DNA from: Algoriphagus sp. NG3
GTDB taxonomy: Bacteria; Bacteroidota; Bacteroidia; Cytophagales; Cyclobacteriaceae
Assembly: GCF_034119865.1 (NCBI RefSeq)
Contig: NZ_CP139421.1
Span: 4,194,501-4,258,500, forward strand
DNA length: 64,000 nucleotides
Direction of reading: 5' to 3'
The notes under the pieces are model-generated. The model saw only the letters and a list, made by a program, of their open reading frames with translations, had not been told where the DNA came from and did no database searches. Each line of letters opens with the position of its first letter. Within the stretch, counting starts at the first letter, position 1. Below are positions 19,328 through 28,395 of the stretch, one piece after another. A program made the translations under genes and the position numbers.

Positions 19328-22300
19328 TTACGCTTCGTTTTTGTCTTTATTTCTGATTTTTGTGAAGTACCAAATGTTTGGACTCACATTGATCTCCTCC
19401 AGTACGTGGTAGGCTCTTTCCTCATTCACCTCTTTAGTGGCTGAAGTAGTGTTCTCCTCGATCTTCAACATTTTGGAAACTCTACTGTTCGCATCATTTA
19501 GATCCCCAAAAACAAGGGCATCAGTAGAACAAGCAACAGCACAGGCTACATTGATATCTCCATCCTTCACTTTACGTTTCTCACGTTTAGCCTCAAGTTT
19601 ACCGGCCTGAATTCTCTGTACACACATAGAGCATTTTTCCATCACACCGCGTGAGCGAACGGTCACGTCAGGGTTTAGTACCATTTTGCCCAAATCATCA
19701 TTTTGTGCGACATTGACTCCGGCAAAGTCCTTATTATCGTGGTATTTGAACCAGTTGAATCGACGTACTTTATACGGACAGTTGTTGGCACAATACCTTG
19801 TACCTATACATCTGTTGTAAGTCATCTGGTTAAGACCTTCAGTTGAGTGAGTTGTTGCTGCCACAGGACAAACAGTCTCACAAGGAGCATTGTTACACTG
19901 CTGACACATCATTGGCTGGAAAGTAACCTCAGGGTTCTGAGCTGCCACTTCCATTTGTTTCAAATCATCAGCAGGAGCATCAGATGAGTAATAGCGGTCA
20001 ATTCTGATCCATGCCATTTCTCTTCTGTTCAATACTTCTTGCTTACCTACTACGGCAACGTTATTCTCTACCTGGCAAGCTACAGTACATGCGCCACAAC
20101 CGATACATGAGTTCATATCGATGGCAAGTCCCCAGTGATGGTTAGAATACTGATGTCCTGACCAAAGTGAGATTTTAGATGGCTTTACAAACTCACCATC
20201 CTTATATATTTCCGGATGGTATCGACCAGCCGAAGGATCCGCTTTATAATCAGCAAGCGTAGCTTCCTGGATTACATTCTCACGACCCATAAATGTCTGA
20301 TGGGTTTGTGTGCGAGCTATTCTATAAGATTCACCTGTTGCAGAAACTTCTACTCCTGTAATCTCAGCATTGACAAAGCCTTTGGAAATATCAAGTAAGT
20401 TATAGGCATTTACTCCTACACCGTTTCCGACACGGCCAGCTTTTGTCCTGCCATATCCCAATGCCAAACCAAATGTTCCTTCCGCCTGGCCCGGTTGAAT
20501 TAATATAGGGACGATCAAGGACTTACCGTTTACAGAAAGGGAAGCCTTAGAAGTTTCACCTTCATTCATGGTTACCCCATTATCAGAAGCCCATTTTTGG
20601 GATACTGTCAAATAATTGTCCCATGTTGCCTTCGAAATAGGATCCGACATTTCCTGTAGCCAAGGGTTGTTGGCATAAGTACCATCGCCTAAGCCTATCT
20701 TCTGGTAAATTACCAACTCTGCTCCTTCACCGGCAGCGGATGCAGCCTTGGTCACAGCAGCAGCGGCTGCACTTAGGTCTGCGCCTATTCCCGAAACTGC
20801 TTCAGTAGAAGCAAGTGGAGTGGAATAAAACCCATTGTAAAGCGCTTTGTCCCAGAACTCCTGGAAATTACCGGATTCAGTCTGTGCAGAGAAGAATGGC
20901 TGCCAGTTACTCTGAATGAAATCATAGTAGCTTGATCCCGAACCAGACCATTTCAAGAAAGAATCCTGCGCCTGTCTGGTATCAAAAAGTGGGGAAATAG
21001 TAGGCTGAGATAAACTGTACTCACCTACCTGTGGGTTAAAGTCATTCCAAGACTCAAGGTAATGATGGTCTGGAGCTACATATTGCACCAAGGAAGCCGT
21101 TTCGTCTAAAGTCAGATTAGTCGCTACAGAAACTTTGGCTTTGCTGATATTCTGGCCTAATGCTTCCCCTTGGGCATGATCATATACCGGGTTACAGTTG
21201 TAGAAAATCACTCCTCCTACTTTGCCCGCAGCAAGATCAGCTATAAACTGGTTCATCGCCCGGTCATCTCCTTTTTTATAGTTACTGGTCTTTACCAGAT
21301 CTACAGTAGTCCCTACGTTACCAAGCAATTCATTGATTGCATTGATGACAATTTGTACGTTGGGGTCATTGGAACCTGATACTACAAGAGATTTACCTCT
21401 TTTAGTCCAAAGATCTTCAGCCGCTTTTGCTAGGTGCGCAAATTCTGATGCAGGAGCTGAAACTGCAGCTGCACCAGCTTTCTTTGCCAATAAATTATAC
21501 AATCCCAAAACAGCCAGTCCACTTTGTGATGCTTTGACAGGAGTACGGTAATCCGCATTAGCCCCTGACAAAGAAAGGTTAGACTCAAACTGATAATGCC
21601 GGGACATCTCAGGCTTCTCCTTAGATACTTTTCTACCAATACCGTACTGCTTGGAGAACTCAATCGGTGCGATCCATGTGCCAAGGAAATCAGCTCCGAA
21701 GCTGACAATAGTCTCGGCACGGTCAAAGCGGTAAGTTGGCAATACTGATTTGCCAAAATAAACTTCATTTGCACGGATAATGCCGTATGCAGAAGAAGTA
21801 TCGTAAGTCACCACATCTATCCCTCCCAAAGAATCTGAAAGTGCTTGGATAGCCTTTTCGGTAGATGGAGAAAGGATGGTGTTTGTCACAAGCTTAACTG
21901 ACCCTGCAGACTTCAACTTAGAAGCTACTTCAGCATCCAATGTTGCCCAGTCAGATTGTTGGCCAGCTACAAATGGCCCTGTTAATCTAGCCTTATCATA
22001 CAAGGAAAGAACGGAAGCCTCAACTATTGCACTGGTTCCTCCTTTTGTCACTGGAGAAAGTGTGTTGCCATCGACTTTAATAGGTCGTCCCTCACGGGTT
22101 TTGACTACTACTGAAGCATATTCTCCTCCAGAAAAATAACTTGATGCATAGTAATTAGGAATAGACGGGTTGATATCAACCGGTTTATTCACATAAGGGA
22201 TCATCTTTCTTACAGGAGCCTCACATGCCGCCAAAGAAGCGGCAGCTAAGCTGAATCCCATTACTTTAAGAAAATCCCTCCTGGAAGCACTACCCTCTTC

Positions 22301-22411
22301 GTTGAGTGTAGAAGGAAGCTCAGGAAATTCCCTGTCAGCGTTCTTTACAAACTCTGGATCGTTGCTGAGCTGCTCAAGCCCTTTCCAGTACGTTTTTTTA
22401 TTTTCCTTCAT
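19328..22411 (-). CDS. actB: Alternative complex III iron-sulfur subunit ActB
   Basis: 1027 residues. A Tat motif (SRRDFLKVMGFSL) is followed by a lipobox-like SLAAC, so export by Tat and possible lipidation. Residues of about 60-740 form a molybdopterin-oxidoreductase-like domain that in ACIII carries no cofactor. From about residue 765 come four cysteine clusters: CIGCGACTVACQ, CQQCNNAPCETVCPV, CIGTRYCANNCPY and CSMCVQRIQAGK, giving the expected three [4Fe-4S] and one [3Fe-4S] centres. It transfers electrons from the quinol site in ActC to the ActA hemes. Confidence 0.96.
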   Translation of the reverse strand: MKENKKTYWKGLEQLSNDPEFVKNADREFPELPSTLNEEGSASRRDFLKVMGFSLAAASLAACEAPVRKMIPYVNKPVDINPSIPNYYASSYFSGGEYASVVVKTREGRPIKVDGNTLSPVTKGGTSAIVEASVLSLYDKARLTGPFVAGQQSDWATLDAEVASKLKSAGSVKLVTNTILSPSTEKAIQALSDSLGGIDVVTYDTSSAYGIIRANEVYFGKSVLPTYRFDRAETIVSFGADFLGTWIAPIEFSKQYGIGRKVSKEKPEMSRHYQFESNLSLSGANADYRTPVKASQSGLAVLGLYNLLAKKAGAAAVSAPASEFAHLAKAAEDLWTKRGKSLVVSGSNDPNVQIVINAINELLGNVGTTVDLVKTSNYKKGDDRAMNQFIADLAAGKVGGVIFYNCNPVYDHAQGEALGQNISKAKVSVATNLTLDETASLVQYVAPDHHYLESWNDFNPQVGEYSLSQPTISPLFDTRQAQDSFLKWSGSGSSYYDFIQSNWQPFFSAQTESGNFQEFWDKALYNGFYSTPLASTEAVSGIGADLSAAAAAVTKAASAAGEGAELVIYQKIGLGDGTYANNPWLQEMSDPISKATWDNYLTVSQKWASDNGVTMNEGETSKASLSVNGKSLIVPILIQPGQAEGTFGLALGYGRTKAGRVGNGVGVNAYNLLDISKGFVNAEITGVEVSATGESYRIARTQTHQTFMGRENVIQEATLADYKADPSAGRYHPEIYKDGEFVKPSKISLWSGHQYSNHHWGLAIDMNSCIGCGACTVACQVENNVAVVGKQEVLNRREMAWIRIDRYYSSDAPADDLKQMEVAAQNPEVTFQPMMCQQCNNAPCETVCPVAATTHSTEGLNQMTYNRCIGTRYCANNCPYKVRRFNWFKYHDNKDFAGVNVAQNDDLGKMVLNPDVTVRSRGVMEKCSMCVQRIQAGKLEAKREKRKVKDGDINVACAVACSTDALVFGDLNDANSRVSKMLKIEENTTSATKEVNEERAYHVLEEINVSPNIWYFTKIRNKDKNEA

Positions 22412-22450
22412 TTTATTATATAAGAATGAATTTGCGAAAAGAATAATGAA

Positions 22451-23713
22451 TTAATAGTGGCATTTAGCACACTCCAAACCTCCGATGTCTTTTACTTTCA
22501 AAGCATCTTTGGAGTCAGAGTGAATCTGAACCAACTTATCATAATAGGCATTGCCCTCAGTAGTAACTTCTGTCTGCCTGTGACAGTCTATACACCAGCC
22601 CATAGTAAGGGAACTGTGTTGTCCTACTACTTCCATTTCCTGAATAGGACCATGGCAAGTCTGACATTCAATTTGACCTACCGCTACATGTTGTGAATGA
22701 TTGAAATAGGCCAAATCAGGTAAGTTGTGAACTCTTACCCATTCGATTGGCTGGTTATTATCCACCGCATCGTAGATTTTTTGTATCTCTGGAGAAACTC
22801 CTTCTTGGCCAGCAATATTCTGTACATGTGTGTGGCAGTTCATACAGATGTTAGCCGAAGGAATATTTGCTGATTTTCCTATTTCTACTCCAGTGTGGCA
22901 ATACTGGCATTCGATCTCCAAGGTACCCGCATGAAGTGCATGAGAATAGGCTATCGGCTGTGATGGAGCATATCCTTGTTGGATACCAACGGAATAGAGA
23001 CCATCCAAAGCAGTTTTGGCGACCAATGCGATTACAAGTGCAGTGACAATCACCACAAACATGTCGCTTTTGAAGACCTTACTTAGATTGGTTTTTTGGG
23101 AAACAAACTCCTTATCATCTTCATCAAGCTCTTGCTTTGACAAGTATTTGGACAAAACTGAAATAATCAGCCCCAAAACGACCAAAATCAAAAGAAGGAC
23201 AACTACCAATACACCCAGGATAACTGTAAGGTACTCATTTGGAATACCCCCTCCTGCCGATACGGCTCCCCCTTCTGCACCTCCCCCATCTGTAGCAGCC
23301 GCTGCATCCGCAGTGTCCCCATACTCAATGTAAGAAAGAAGATTATCCAAGTCCTCGTCTGACAAGAACTCATGTGCGACCATCACCGTGTTATTATACT
23401 CCTTAAAGAGATTGGAGTAATACGTATTGCCAGATGCAATGACAGCCTGAGAGTTTTTGATAAAACTCTTAACAAGATCAGCAGGTTGTCTATCGGAAGC
23501 TCCTCTCAAAGCCGGGCCAATCATCTTCTGATCTAACTTATGGCATGTCTTACAATTGGTATTGAAAAGAGCCTTGCCTGCTGCTACTGCTTCGTCGCTA
23601 CTATCAACCGCAGGATCTGCAGCATAAAGCTGCGTCCCGATCAGCATGAAAAACAGCACTGCCAGTGTGTGGAAATTCATTCGAACCCCTACTAACGAGC
23701 GTTTGGATAACAT
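22451..23713 (-). CDS. actA: Alternative complex III multiheme cytochrome ActA with extra N-terminal cytochrome c domain
   Basis: 420 residues from the ATG at 23713 (an alternative ATG lies at 23680). A signal peptide ends near QLYA. Then a class I cytochrome c domain with CKTCH, a first membrane helix (about 155-180), a second helix (about 215-238), and the pentaheme part with CQYCH, CMNCH, CQTCH, CIDCH and CAKCH: six hemes in total. The frame extends up to a TTG at 23779, but that codon lies inside the promoter -33/-7 region, so it cannot be the start. ActA anchors ACIII electron output; the added heme domain may act as a built-in carrier to the oxidase (inference). Confidence 0.93.
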   Translation of the reverse strand: MLSKRSLVGVRMNFHTLAVLFFMLIGTQLYAADPAVDSSDEAVAAGKALFNTNCKTCHKLDQKMIGPALRGASDRQPADLVKSFIKNSQAVIASGNTYYSNLFKEYNNTVMVAHEFLSDEDLDNLLSYIEYGDTADAAAATDGGGAEGGAVSAGGGIPNEYLTVILGVLVVVLLLILVVLGLIISVLSKYLSKQELDEDDKEFVSQKTNLSKVFKSDMFVVIVTALVIALVAKTALDGLYSVGIQQGYAPSQPIAYSHALHAGTLEIECQYCHTGVEIGKSANIPSANICMNCHTHVQNIAGQEGVSPEIQKIYDAVDNNQPIEWVRVHNLPDLAYFNHSQHVAVGQIECQTCHGPIQEMEVVGQHSSLTMGWCIDCHRQTEVTTEGNAYYDKLVQIHSDSKDALKVKDIGGLECAKCHY

Positions 23714-23757
23714 ATTATAGCTAATTAAATAGTTTAAGCGGTTTTTTATAACCCCTG

Positions 23758-23788
23758 CAAAGGTACTACCCGAAGCCAATTTTTCAAA
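23758..23788 (-). promoter_or_regulatory. Bacteroidota-type promoter of the act-cox cluster
   Basis: On the minus strand TTTG (23785-23788), 19 nt, then TACCTTTG (23758-23765), a perfect match to the -33/-7 pattern TTTG-N19-TAnnTTTG of the Bacteroidota housekeeping sigma factor. The start of transcription would fall near 23752, about 40 nt before the actA ATG at 23713. Confidence 0.8.
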
Positions 23789-24032
23789 CTTGTACTAGCA
23801 GATGAGATTAAGTAGGACTTGATGCCGAATAAAATTTTATAGAGTTGTTATTCAGAGACTTAAGCCCTATTCATGCACCAAAAATCAATTTAGAATCTTT
23901 ATAAATAGAATGTATTTTCCATCCCTTCTAAACTTCTGCAACAATCCCACGATATAGTACTTCCAATAATTAAAATCAAATTATCGAAGAAGCTCTATTC
24001 CTCTGAAAAAATTAAAATAATTAAGTCCTTTA

Positions 24033-24062
24033 TTGCAAGGATAAAGATAATAACTACATTTG
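24033..24062 (+). promoter_or_regulatory. Promoter of tRNA-Cys
   Basis: TTG (24033-24035), 19 nt, TACATTTG (24055-24062). Transcription would begin near 24069, ten bases before the mature tRNA. The rest of the 23789-24032 stretch is A/T-rich and shows no gene. Confidence 0.75.
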
Positions 24063-24078
24063 CATTCCAATTCTGATT

Positions 24079-24149
24079 GGTCGAGTGGCCGAGTGGCTAG
24101 GCAGAGGTCTGCAAAACCTTCTACAGCGGTTCGAATCCGCTCTCGACCT
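24079..24149 (+). tRNA. tRNA-Cys (anticodon GCA)
   Basis: The acceptor arms GGTCGAG and CTCGACC pair over 7 bp. The anticodon stem GAGGT/ACCTT encloses loop CTGCAAA, so the anticodon is GCA. The T arm contains GGTTCGAATCC. The discriminator base is T, the identity base of cysteine tRNAs. CCA is not encoded. The gene is alone, with its own promoter and terminator. Confidence 0.96.
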
Positions 24150-24154
24150 CATCT

Positions 24155-24187
24155 AAAAAAGCATTCGCCTCGGTGAATGCTTTTTTA
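24155..24187 (+). terminator. Terminator after tRNA-Cys
   Basis: AAAAAAGCATTC and GAATGCTTTTTT form a 12-bp stem around an 8-nt loop (GCCTCGGT), ending in a T run. The flanking A and T tracts make it possibly bidirectional. Confidence 0.85.
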
Positions 24188-24313
24188 TTTTCGCCCTAGC
24201 TACTTTTTATCAGCTATTCCCACCATTTATATCCCAATCACCCAACTCGCTGCAATTTACCATTGTAATTCAAGCATACTTTCTTTAGTTTAAAAATTAA
24301 ACCACTGATAGTC

Positions 24314-24790
24314 ATGTCACAACAAATTATCCTGAAGGTAAATGGTGAATCAAAATCCATTTCCGCTGACCCTGAAGAACCACTGCTCTATATCCTTCGT
24401 GAAGAATTTGGACTGAAAGGGGTAAAATATGGCTGTGGCCTTCACCAATGCGGTGCATGTATGGTGATAGCGGACTCCAAGGCTGAGCCAACCTGTCTTA
24501 AACCCTGTGCCAGTTTTGAAAACTCAAATATCACAACATTGGAAGGACTGAAACAAAAAGGAGATCTTCACCCTGTCCAGGCTGCCTTCATAGATACCCA
24601 AGCTGCACAATGTGGCTATTGTCTAAATGGCATGATCATATCAGCGGTAGCCCTATTGGAAAACAGTCCTAATCCAAGCGAGCATGAAATTCGTACAGCG
24701 CTAAATCCTGTCATCTGTCGCTGTGGTACACATTCACGGTTTATCAAAGCCGTAAAACTGGCATCTGAAAGAATAAATTCCAAGCCATGA
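24314..24790 (+). CDS. iorA: [2Fe-2S] subunit of an isoquinoline 1-oxidoreductase-type molybdenum hydroxylase
   Basis: 158 residues, the usual size of the small iron-sulfur subunit of the xanthine dehydrogenase/CO dehydrogenase superfamily. Plant-type cluster motif YGCGLHQCGACMV near residue 40 with a further Cys at EPTCLKPC; second cluster QCGYCLNGM near 100 and VICRCGTHSRF near 135. Together with the next gene it forms a two-subunit enzyme without FAD domain. The ATGA overlap with the large subunit indicates coupled translation. A perfect 15-nt inverted repeat (GTTTAA-AAA-TTAAAC, 24288-24302) lies 11 nt before the start and may be an operator. Confidence 0.9.
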   Translation: MSQQIILKVNGESKSISADPEEPLLYILREEFGLKGVKYGCGLHQCGACMVIADSKAEPTCLKPCASFENSNITTLEGLKQKGDLHPVQAAFIDTQAAQCGYCLNGMIISAVALLENSPNPSEHEIRTALNPVICRCGTHSRFIKAVKLASERINSKP

Positions 24791-27027
24791 AAGACAGACA
24801 CGTAAATCAAGCTAGCAGACGATCCTTTCTCCGTACATCGGGGCATTTGATGATAGGCTTTAACCTTTTACCGCTCTCATTTTGCCATAGCAAGGCTGAG
24901 CAAAATGACACAATTCCCTATTCAGCAATCCCAGTCCGCCCTACGATAGACAATAAGCTTGTGGATTCTTGGATCCGGCTGGATGCCGAGGGATATCTCA
25001 CTGTACTTTCTGGCAAGCAGGAACTGGGGCAGGGGATTAAAATCGCATTGATCCAAATCGCAGCTGAAGAACTCGATTTATCTCCACAACGATGTCATAT
25101 AATCAATTCCGACACAGGACAAACACCCAATGAGGGGTTTACCGCAGGGAGTAATTCGGTGGAAGGAAGTGGTAGCGCAATCAGGCAGGCTGCTGCAGAA
25201 GCCAGACAATACCTCATAAAAATGGCCGCCATAAAATGGGGGCTTTCCCCTGAAACCTTACAGGTAGATGACGGCACGGTTAAGTCCCCCGCCGGAGACG
25301 AAGTAAGCTACTGGCAACTACTAAATGGGAAATACATCGAAGAAAACATCTCCGGAGAGGCTCCCTTGAAAGCCCCAAAAGATTATCAATATGTAGGAAA
25401 GCCCCTAGAAAGAGAAGATATCGCCAAAATGGTGAGAGGGGAATCCCATTTTGTGCATGATCTCAGCATGCCGGGAATGCTTCATGCCCGAATCCTGCAC
25501 CCGCCTTCCTACCATGACAAGCTGCTTTCAATAGACTTAAGCGAAGTGGAGGCGATAAGCGGAGTCATCAAAGTAATCAAAAACGGAAGTTTTATTGCTG
25601 TGGTAGCTGAACGGGAATATCAAGCTGTAAAAGCCCGAAATTTGTTAAAATCATTAGCGGTGTGGGATAAGAATCCACATGATGTTCTTCCCGAAACACT
25701 TTTTGGCTCAATCAAAAACACACCTGGAGAACCTGAGCAAGTGAAACTCTCACCGGGCATTGTGAAAACCATAAACGGTGCTGCCATAAGCCATCAAGCA
25801 GAATACTTCAAACCATATCACATGCATGCTTCCATGGGGCCTTCTTGTGCGGTGGCAATTTGGGATGACGAAAAGCTTACGGTATGGACTGCCACGCAAG
25901 GCGTGTACCCGGTACGCTCGACCTTATCAGACCTGTTTTCAATCGATGCGGAAAAAATAAGATGCATAGGTGTACCCGGAGCTGGATGCTATGGGCATAA
26001 TGGAGCGGATGATGTCTCTGCAGAAGCCGCGCTGATTGCCAAAGAATTGCCGGGAAAACACATCCGGCTGCAATGGATGCGGGAAGATGAAAACAAATGG
26101 GAACCATATGGTACTGCTATGGCATTTCGGCTTTCTGCGGGCATAGATTCTAATGGCAAACTTATGGCTTGGGATAGCACGGTATGGTCTGACTCCCATA
26201 GTACAAGACCAAACGGTAGAGCAGGCAGCTTTGTATCCGCAAGGCAATTGGATCCACCGGTTGAGTTTCGAAAAGGTGGATTTTCTGGCGGTTCACATCG
26301 AAATGGGATTCCGGAATACAGCTTCGCCGCCAAGCAACTTCACCTTTACAACTATGACGGGCCACTGCGCACATCTTCCCTCCGTGGATTAGGGGCTTAT
26401 GGGAATACCTTTGCGATGGAGTCATTTATAGATGAATTGGCTAATAAATCAAATAATGATCCTATAGAATTCCGGATCAATAATCTGGAAGACCCCCGTG
26501 CAAGAGCCGTTTTGGAAGAATTGGCAATAAAAACCAACTGGAAATCACGACAAAAAACCACTACAAATGGATTTGGTGTGGCATACGCAAGGTATAAAAA
26601 TGCAACTTCCTATTTTGCGGTACATGCTGAGGTAGTAATAAATATAGAGACAAAACAATATAGACTTAAAAAGCTAACCGGAGTAATCGACTCTGGACTC
26701 ACCATCAATCCTGATGGGCTTATAAACCAGACTGAAGGAGGAATGATCCAATCCGCTAGCTGGACTATGCTGGAAGAAGTAGCTTTTGACAGGACAGGGA
26801 TCACCAGTACGGATTGGGAATCTTACCCGATAATGAGAATGAAAGATGTGCCGGAAGTAGAAGTCCACATCATCGACAGGCCAGAAACCAAGCCTATGGG
26901 AGCAGGAGAAGCAGCAATGGGTCCCGTGGCAGCAGCTATCGCCAATGCGGTATTTGATGCTACCGGGAGTAGGGTTCGGAATTTACCTATTAAGCCCAAA
27001 AAGATTGATTGGGACTCAATCGGTTAA
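24787..27027 (+). CDS. iorB: Molybdopterin-binding subunit of an isoquinoline 1-oxidoreductase-type hydroxylase
   Basis: 746 residues. A Tat signal (SRRSFLRTSGHLMIGF) implies export of the folded enzyme to the periplasm. Xanthine-dehydrogenase-type large subunit with GQGIKIALIQIAAEEL, GNTFAMESFIDELA and the C-terminal MGAGEAAMGPVAAAIANAVFDATG carrying the expected active-site Glu. The short length and Tat signal fit the IorB class of aldehyde or N-heterocycle oxidising enzymes. The substrate cannot be predicted. No cytochrome c subunit gene and no XdhC-type maturation gene is adjacent, so the electron acceptor is unknown. Confidence 0.88.
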   Translation: MKDRHVNQASRRSFLRTSGHLMIGFNLLPLSFCHSKAEQNDTIPYSAIPVRPTIDNKLVDSWIRLDAEGYLTVLSGKQELGQGIKIALIQIAAEELDLSPQRCHIINSDTGQTPNEGFTAGSNSVEGSGSAIRQAAAEARQYLIKMAAIKWGLSPETLQVDDGTVKSPAGDEVSYWQLLNGKYIEENISGEAPLKAPKDYQYVGKPLEREDIAKMVRGESHFVHDLSMPGMLHARILHPPSYHDKLLSIDLSEVEAISGVIKVIKNGSFIAVVAEREYQAVKARNLLKSLAVWDKNPHDVLPETLFGSIKNTPGEPEQVKLSPGIVKTINGAAISHQAEYFKPYHMHASMGPSCAVAIWDDEKLTVWTATQGVYPVRSTLSDLFSIDAEKIRCIGVPGAGCYGHNGADDVSAEAALIAKELPGKHIRLQWMREDENKWEPYGTAMAFRLSAGIDSNGKLMAWDSTVWSDSHSTRPNGRAGSFVSARQLDPPVEFRKGGFSGGSHRNGIPEYSFAAKQLHLYNYDGPLRTSSLRGLGAYGNTFAMESFIDELANKSNNDPIEFRINNLEDPRARAVLEELAIKTNWKSRQKTTTNGFGVAYARYKNATSYFAVHAEVVINIETKQYRLKKLTGVIDSGLTINPDGLINQTEGGMIQSASWTMLEEVAFDRTGITSTDWESYPIMRMKDVPEVEVHIIDRPETKPMGAGEAAMGPVAAAIANAVFDATGSRVRNLPIKPKKIDWDSIG

Positions 27028-27066
27028 TTCGACACGTTGATAGCCTATTCGCCACAAAATTTATAT

Positions 27067-28335
27067 TCACAATAAGGAAGAAACATCGACCACGACCATT
27101 TTTGTACCCCCTTGCGAATCCTGGGTGCTACAATACAATTTCTCCCCAAACCAACTCAGCCCTACAATCCCTGTATTTATCCACTCATTTTCCTGGAAGT
27201 CCGTCACCTGAATCAACCTCCCTGTGGTGGAATTCCTGATCCATAATTGCGCAACTCCGGAACGATCCGAAATAAAAGCCAACAGATCCGGATCAGTCGG
27301 AGAAAAAGCCGGGTTGCTATCGTTCCAATCTGACACCACCCAGTTTATCAAAACAGAAGGACTATTCAGCGCAAACCCAACGATGTCGTAAGCAGATCCA
27401 GTATTCGTTTCTTTCGCGGTAGCAAGCCCATAAGCCAGATTATTTCCCTCGGCTTCATAAGACATTCCGAGCATTGGAGTCACAGAATTTTCTGGATATA
27501 ACACCGCTCTAACAGGATTTTTTGGGTTGGTAGCCTTTTTATCCAGATTGTAAACAATCATCCGTCGATTGCCTTCGTCCAAGCTATCCAAAAAATAAAC
27601 CAAGGTGGTATCGGCTACAGCAAAAACGGGAAAATACTGTTTGAATGAGTCTCTGACTATTTCCTCCACCTTAGTTGATGCAAAACTATACATCTTGATT
27701 ACAGACTGAGCTTCGTCATTCTTTACCAAAACCAGCTTGTCACCGGCAGCTGACCAGGAAGGATAATTCCCGTCCGCAGGAATTTCCGTATGCGTTTTGG
27801 ACTGAAGGTTATAGAGGAAAACCTCTTGGGAAGTGAATACTGAAGCAGATTCGGAGACAGTATAGGCGATTTGGTCACCTTTTGGAGAAATTTGTGGATG
27901 TGTGATATAATCAAAACCCTCCTTTTCAAAAATGCTCTCTACCTCGGGCAGTTCATTGGGAACGACCATCACCCGGTTGCTTTTGTTGCTGACATTGGCC
28001 CGCTTTGCCACCACATAGAACTCCTGCCTCACGCCTGGCTCCAATCCTTCCACCAAGAATGTCATTTCTCCAGCTTGCACTTCAGCAAATTTATAGTTTG
28101 TACTAGAAGTAAGTGACTTTGTCCAGATTTCATAAGTTGTTGCTGGAACTGTAGGAGTACAGAACCCAGCACAAAGCTGGACTGATGACCAAGTAAGCTG
28201 AATCTTGTTGTCATCCACTAATTTAGTGCTGAGAGTAGGGGTTTCCAGAAAACTGCCTTCTGGAATAGGATCATCGAAGCTTTCGCAGGATGAAAAAATA
28301 AGAATTGAAATAAAGAGTAATGTATAATACTTCAT
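27067..28335 (-). CDS. Lipoprotein with fibronectin-III-like domain and TolB/PD40 repeats
   Basis: 422 residues. Lipobox FSSC near residue 17. Residues of about 30-125 look like a fibronectin type III domain (TPTLSTKLVDDNKIQLTWSS). From about 130 there are WD40-like PD40 repeats, for example HPQISPKGDQIAYTV, YPSWSAAGDKLVLV and NPAFSPTDPDLLAFISDRSG, forming a beta-propeller. Probably exposed on the cell surface or in the periplasm and involved in protein or glycan interaction; the ligand is unknown. It converges with iorB, with only 39 nt between stops. Confidence 0.8.
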   Translation of the reverse strand: MKYYTLLFISILIFSSCESFDDPIPEGSFLETPTLSTKLVDDNKIQLTWSSVQLCAGFCTPTVPATTYEIWTKSLTSSTNYKFAEVQAGEMTFLVEGLEPGVRQEFYVVAKRANVSNKSNRVMVVPNELPEVESIFEKEGFDYITHPQISPKGDQIAYTVSESASVFTSQEVFLYNLQSKTHTEIPADGNYPSWSAAGDKLVLVKNDEAQSVIKMYSFASTKVEEIVRDSFKQYFPVFAVADTTLVYFLDSLDEGNRRMIVYNLDKKATNPKNPVRAVLYPENSVTPMLGMSYEAEGNNLAYGLATAKETNTGSAYDIVGFALNSPSVLINWVVSDWNDSNPAFSPTDPDLLAFISDRSGVAQLWIRNSTTGRLIQVTDFQENEWINTGIVGLSWFGEKLYCSTQDSQGGTKMVVVDVSSLL

Positions 28336-28374
28336 AAGTTTATCTAGATAAAACCTGTACGTTTTTCAATGAAT

Positions 28375-28382
28375 CAAAGATA
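28375..28382 (-). promoter_or_regulatory. Possible -7 box for the PD40 lipoprotein gene
   Basis: TATCTTTG on the minus strand matches TAnnTTTG, 39 nt before the ATG at 28335. No TTG at the right distance was found, so this is weak. Confidence 0.35.
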
Positions 28383-28395
28383 CGCACAGGGCATT

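Noticed and set aside
23714..23779. N-terminal extension of actA starting at a TTG
   Set aside because: The TTG and following codons lie inside the promoter (-33 to -7), upstream of the predicted transcription start. The signal peptide begins later.
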